From Synechococcus sp. KORDI-49 (GTDB lineage: Bacteria > Cyanobacteriota > Cyanobacteriia > PCC-6307 > Cyanobiaceae): a DNA stretch of 64,000 nt. Both the position numbers and the translations under genes were made by a program. This document shows, one piece after another, positions 62,415 to 64,000 of this stretch. The stretch is from the NCBI RefSeq assembly GCF_000737575.1, contig NZ_CP006270.1, forward strand, positions 933,163 to 997,162, given 5' to 3'. Position 1 is the first letter of the stretch, and each line of letters opens with the position of its first letter. The notes under the pieces were generated by a model, which was given only the letters and a program-made list of their open reading frames with translations, did no database searches and was not told where the DNA came from.

Positions 62415-63827
62415 ATGCGGGTTCCCGATCGTTTACTGCGCTGTCTGTCGCTGCTGCCCACCAGCGGCGCCATCCTGCTGGCGCTCACGGTGACCCAAGC
62501 GGAGAGCGCTCTTGCCGAGACCTGCATCACGGATCCCTTCGGGGCGGAGGTGTGTCTGCCGACATCGGATCCTGACGATCCGCCAGCCCCCCCCGTCGAT
62601 CCCTCAGGGCCGCCACCCGTCATCGTTCCCCCGTGCTTTGGGGCCTGCACACAGTTCCCGCCTCCACCGCCCTACCGCCAGTACGAGGAAACCCCGGAGC
62701 CAGAACCCGAGCCCGAGCCTGAGCCCACTCCAGAACCAACTCCAGAACCCACGCCGGAACCCACCCCGGCGCCTGTGGAGCCGATCCGGCCGCTGTGGTT
62801 GAAGAGCGATGCCCTCGATCAGGCCACCGCCGAGGCCTATCTCGAGCAAAAGCTGCGCAACGACTACCTCGCCCAGAGTCAGAACCCCACGGTTGATTTC
62901 AACGACGCTCCCGTCGTGATCTTCAACGGTGTGCGCTACCTCGAGATCCTCGAACCCAACACCGCCCTGCTCTCCGGCAGCAGCAATGAGCCCGGCTTCA
63001 ACGTTTGGGTGCGCGGCTTCGGCGGAGAAGACTCCGTTGGCGCCAGCCGCGGGCGTTACGCCGACTTCAGCAACGGTGGTGCCCAACTTGGCTTTGACAT
63101 CCCCCTCAGCCGCTCCACCCGCATCGGCCTGTTCGGCACCTATGCCGTGATGAATGGCAACGACGGCTCCCGCGGCAGCTGGGATGCCGACGGCTGGGGT
63201 GGTGGCGGTTATGCCGAGTACTGGACCGACAATTTCTACCTGCGCGGCATGCTCAGCGCCGGTGGTTTCGACGGTGAACACAGCCGCTCCATCAACGGCG
63301 ACCGCGCCCGCGGTGACCGCAGCGGCAACTCCTGGACCGGTGTGCTCAGCCTCGGCGCACCGTTTGATTCCGGCGACTGGATCATCGAACCCCAGGCCCA
63401 GCTCAGTTACACCAACACCAGCCTCGATCGCTTCAGCGAACACGGCGCTGACCGCGACGAGCGGCTCCAGTTCCACGCCATGGAACTCGACCAGTTCGGG
63501 TCCGAACTGACCGTGACATTCACCCATCCCATCCGCGATGGCCAGGCCTCCCTGTTCATGCCATCCCTGCGGCTGGGCTGGGTCGCCGACTGGGGCCGCA
63601 GCGGCGACAGCCAGAAGGTGACCTTCCTGGAATCCGGTGACAGTGACCGCATCAGCATCAACGGCGATGCCGATCACGGCGCCCTGATCGAACTCGGCCT
63701 CGACTACACCACCTTCAACTTCACCGACACCTCCATGGGCGTCTACGCCCGCAGCGGAGTGGTGCTCTGGGGTGGTGATCGCGGCACCTCCTGGCAGGTG
63801 CAGGGCGGACTCAACTTCCGGTTCTGA
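62415..63827 (+). CDS. Autotransporter-type outer-membrane beta-barrel protein
   Basis: A 470-residue protein. Residues 1–36 are a signal peptide ([20 protein letters not shown]). A roughly 65-residue Pro/Cys/Glu-rich segment with [15 protein letters not shown] spans residues about 45–120. A linker then leads into a barrel of about 275 residues with strands such as [37 protein letters not shown] and VGLNFRF-like GGLNFRF at the end, the aromatic C-terminus of autotransporter beta-domains. No large passenger is present; the N-terminal part is only about 150 residues. It is divergent from the VWA exoprotein, and its 3' end overlaps pyrF by 17 bp. Confidence 0.85.
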   Translation: MRVPDRLLRCLSLLPTSGAILLALTVTQAESALAETCITDPFGAEVCLPTSDPDDPPAPPVDPSGPPPVIVPPCFGACTQFPPPPPYRQYEETPEPEPEPEPEPTPEPTPEPTPEPTPAPVEPIRPLWLKSDALDQATAEAYLEQKLRNDYLAQSQNPTVDFNDAPVVIFNGVRYLEILEPNTALLSGSSNEPGFNVWVRGFGGEDSVGASRGRYADFSNGGAQLGFDIPLSRSTRIGLFGTYAVMNGNDGSRGSWDADGWGGGGYAEYWTDNFYLRGMLSAGGFDGEHSRSINGDRARGDRSGNSWTGVLSLGAPFDSGDWIIEPQAQLSYTNTSLDRFSEHGADRDERLQFHAMELDQFGSELTVTFTHPIRDGQASLFMPSLRLGWVADWGRSGDSQKVTFLESGDSDRISINGDADHGALIELGLDYTTFNFTDTSMGVYARSGVVLWGGDRGTSWQVQGGLNFRF

Positions 63828-64000
63828 GTTCAGCGCAGCAGGCGGCAAACGCAGCGCTGGGATCATCCGCCCTGGTGATCGGCCGCCCGATCACCAGCTG
63901 GCTCGCCCCAGCAGCCATCGCCTCCGCCGGCCCCATCACCCGGGCCTGGTCGCCCACCGCCGCTCCTTTGGGGCGTATCCCCGGCGTCACCAAGGCAAAC
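63811..64000 (-). CDS. pyrF: Orotidine 5'-phosphate decarboxylase, C-terminal part
   Basis: About 62 C-terminal residues; the gene continues beyond the right edge. [19 protein letters not shown] and [20 protein letters not shown] are the family's C-terminal phosphate-binding signature. The enzyme decarboxylates OMP to UMP, the last step of de novo pyrimidine synthesis. The 3' end overlaps the convergent barrel gene by 17 bp. Confidence 0.92.
   Translation of the reverse strand, partial: FALVTPGIRPKGAAVGDQARVMGPAEAMAAGASQLVIGRPITRADDPSAAFAACCAELRTGS

Overview
The window looks like a high-GC marine picocyanobacterium of the Synechococcus/Cyanobium group. The basis is gene order and family content: a tatD–rpsT–hisD–rpiA–htrA block, the rimP–nusA–ylxR–infB operon, cyanobacteria-typical families (DUF3119, DUF3086, DUF3303, DUF4278, a low-complexity-tail membrane protein) and a Grr RiPP locus. 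All family names come from reading the protein sequences; no search was run.

Layout. 1–3.9 kb: housekeeping genes (tatD 5' part, rpsT, hisD, rpiA, htrA). 4.0–7.0 kb: a grrP–grrA–grrM radical-SAM RiPP locus with a fourth secreted protein gene. 7.0–14.3 kb: rimP–nusA–ylxR–infB, then a membrane protein whose low-complexity tail is read antisense through a conserved small membrane-protein gene, then tRNA-Thr(CGT). 14.4–19.2 kb: an AT-richer, gene-poor stretch of small membrane proteins, decayed duplicates, a DUF3303 protein, a secreted thermonuclease and a 33-residue DUF4278 protein. 19.4–24.9 kb: an operon pairing a pentameric ligand-gated-channel-like protein with a membrane-anchored solute-binding protein, then sdhC-like/sdhA/sdhB. 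24.9–32.3 kb: an RTX/dockerin-like exoprotein, small secreted proteins, gluQ, HU, a metallo-beta-lactamase-fold protein and a glycogen debranching enzyme. 32.3–33.1 kb: a dead toxin–antitoxin remnant.

33.1–50.5 kb is a cell-surface region. It holds an AT-rich methyltransferase-like gene, a DUF707-like protein, a 1077-residue sulfotransferase–TPR–GT41 glycosyltransferase fusion, a divergently placed 3595-residue trimeric autotransporter-type adhesin, a small secreted protein and a second sulfotransferase. The adhesin is dense in N-x-S/T sequons, so it is a natural candidate substrate for the neighbouring GT41 enzyme; this is inference. 50.5–56.9 kb: tRNA-Gly(TCC), a GPH-type transporter, an MlaE-type permease, DUF3119, DUF3086 and plsY, with three toxin–antitoxin modules in between, two of them with decayed toxins. 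56.9–64 kb: a 1716-residue exoprotein (DUF4347, rhodanese, jelly-roll-like region, five Calx-beta-like repeats, polyproline, VWA), a divergent autotransporter-type beta-barrel, and the 3' end of pyrF.

Best candidates for undescribed biology are the sulfotransferase–TPR–GT41 fusion beside the sequon-rich adhesin, the channel/solute-binding operon, the DUF4347–rhodanese–VWA exoprotein with its barrel neighbour, and the four-gene form of the Grr locus.
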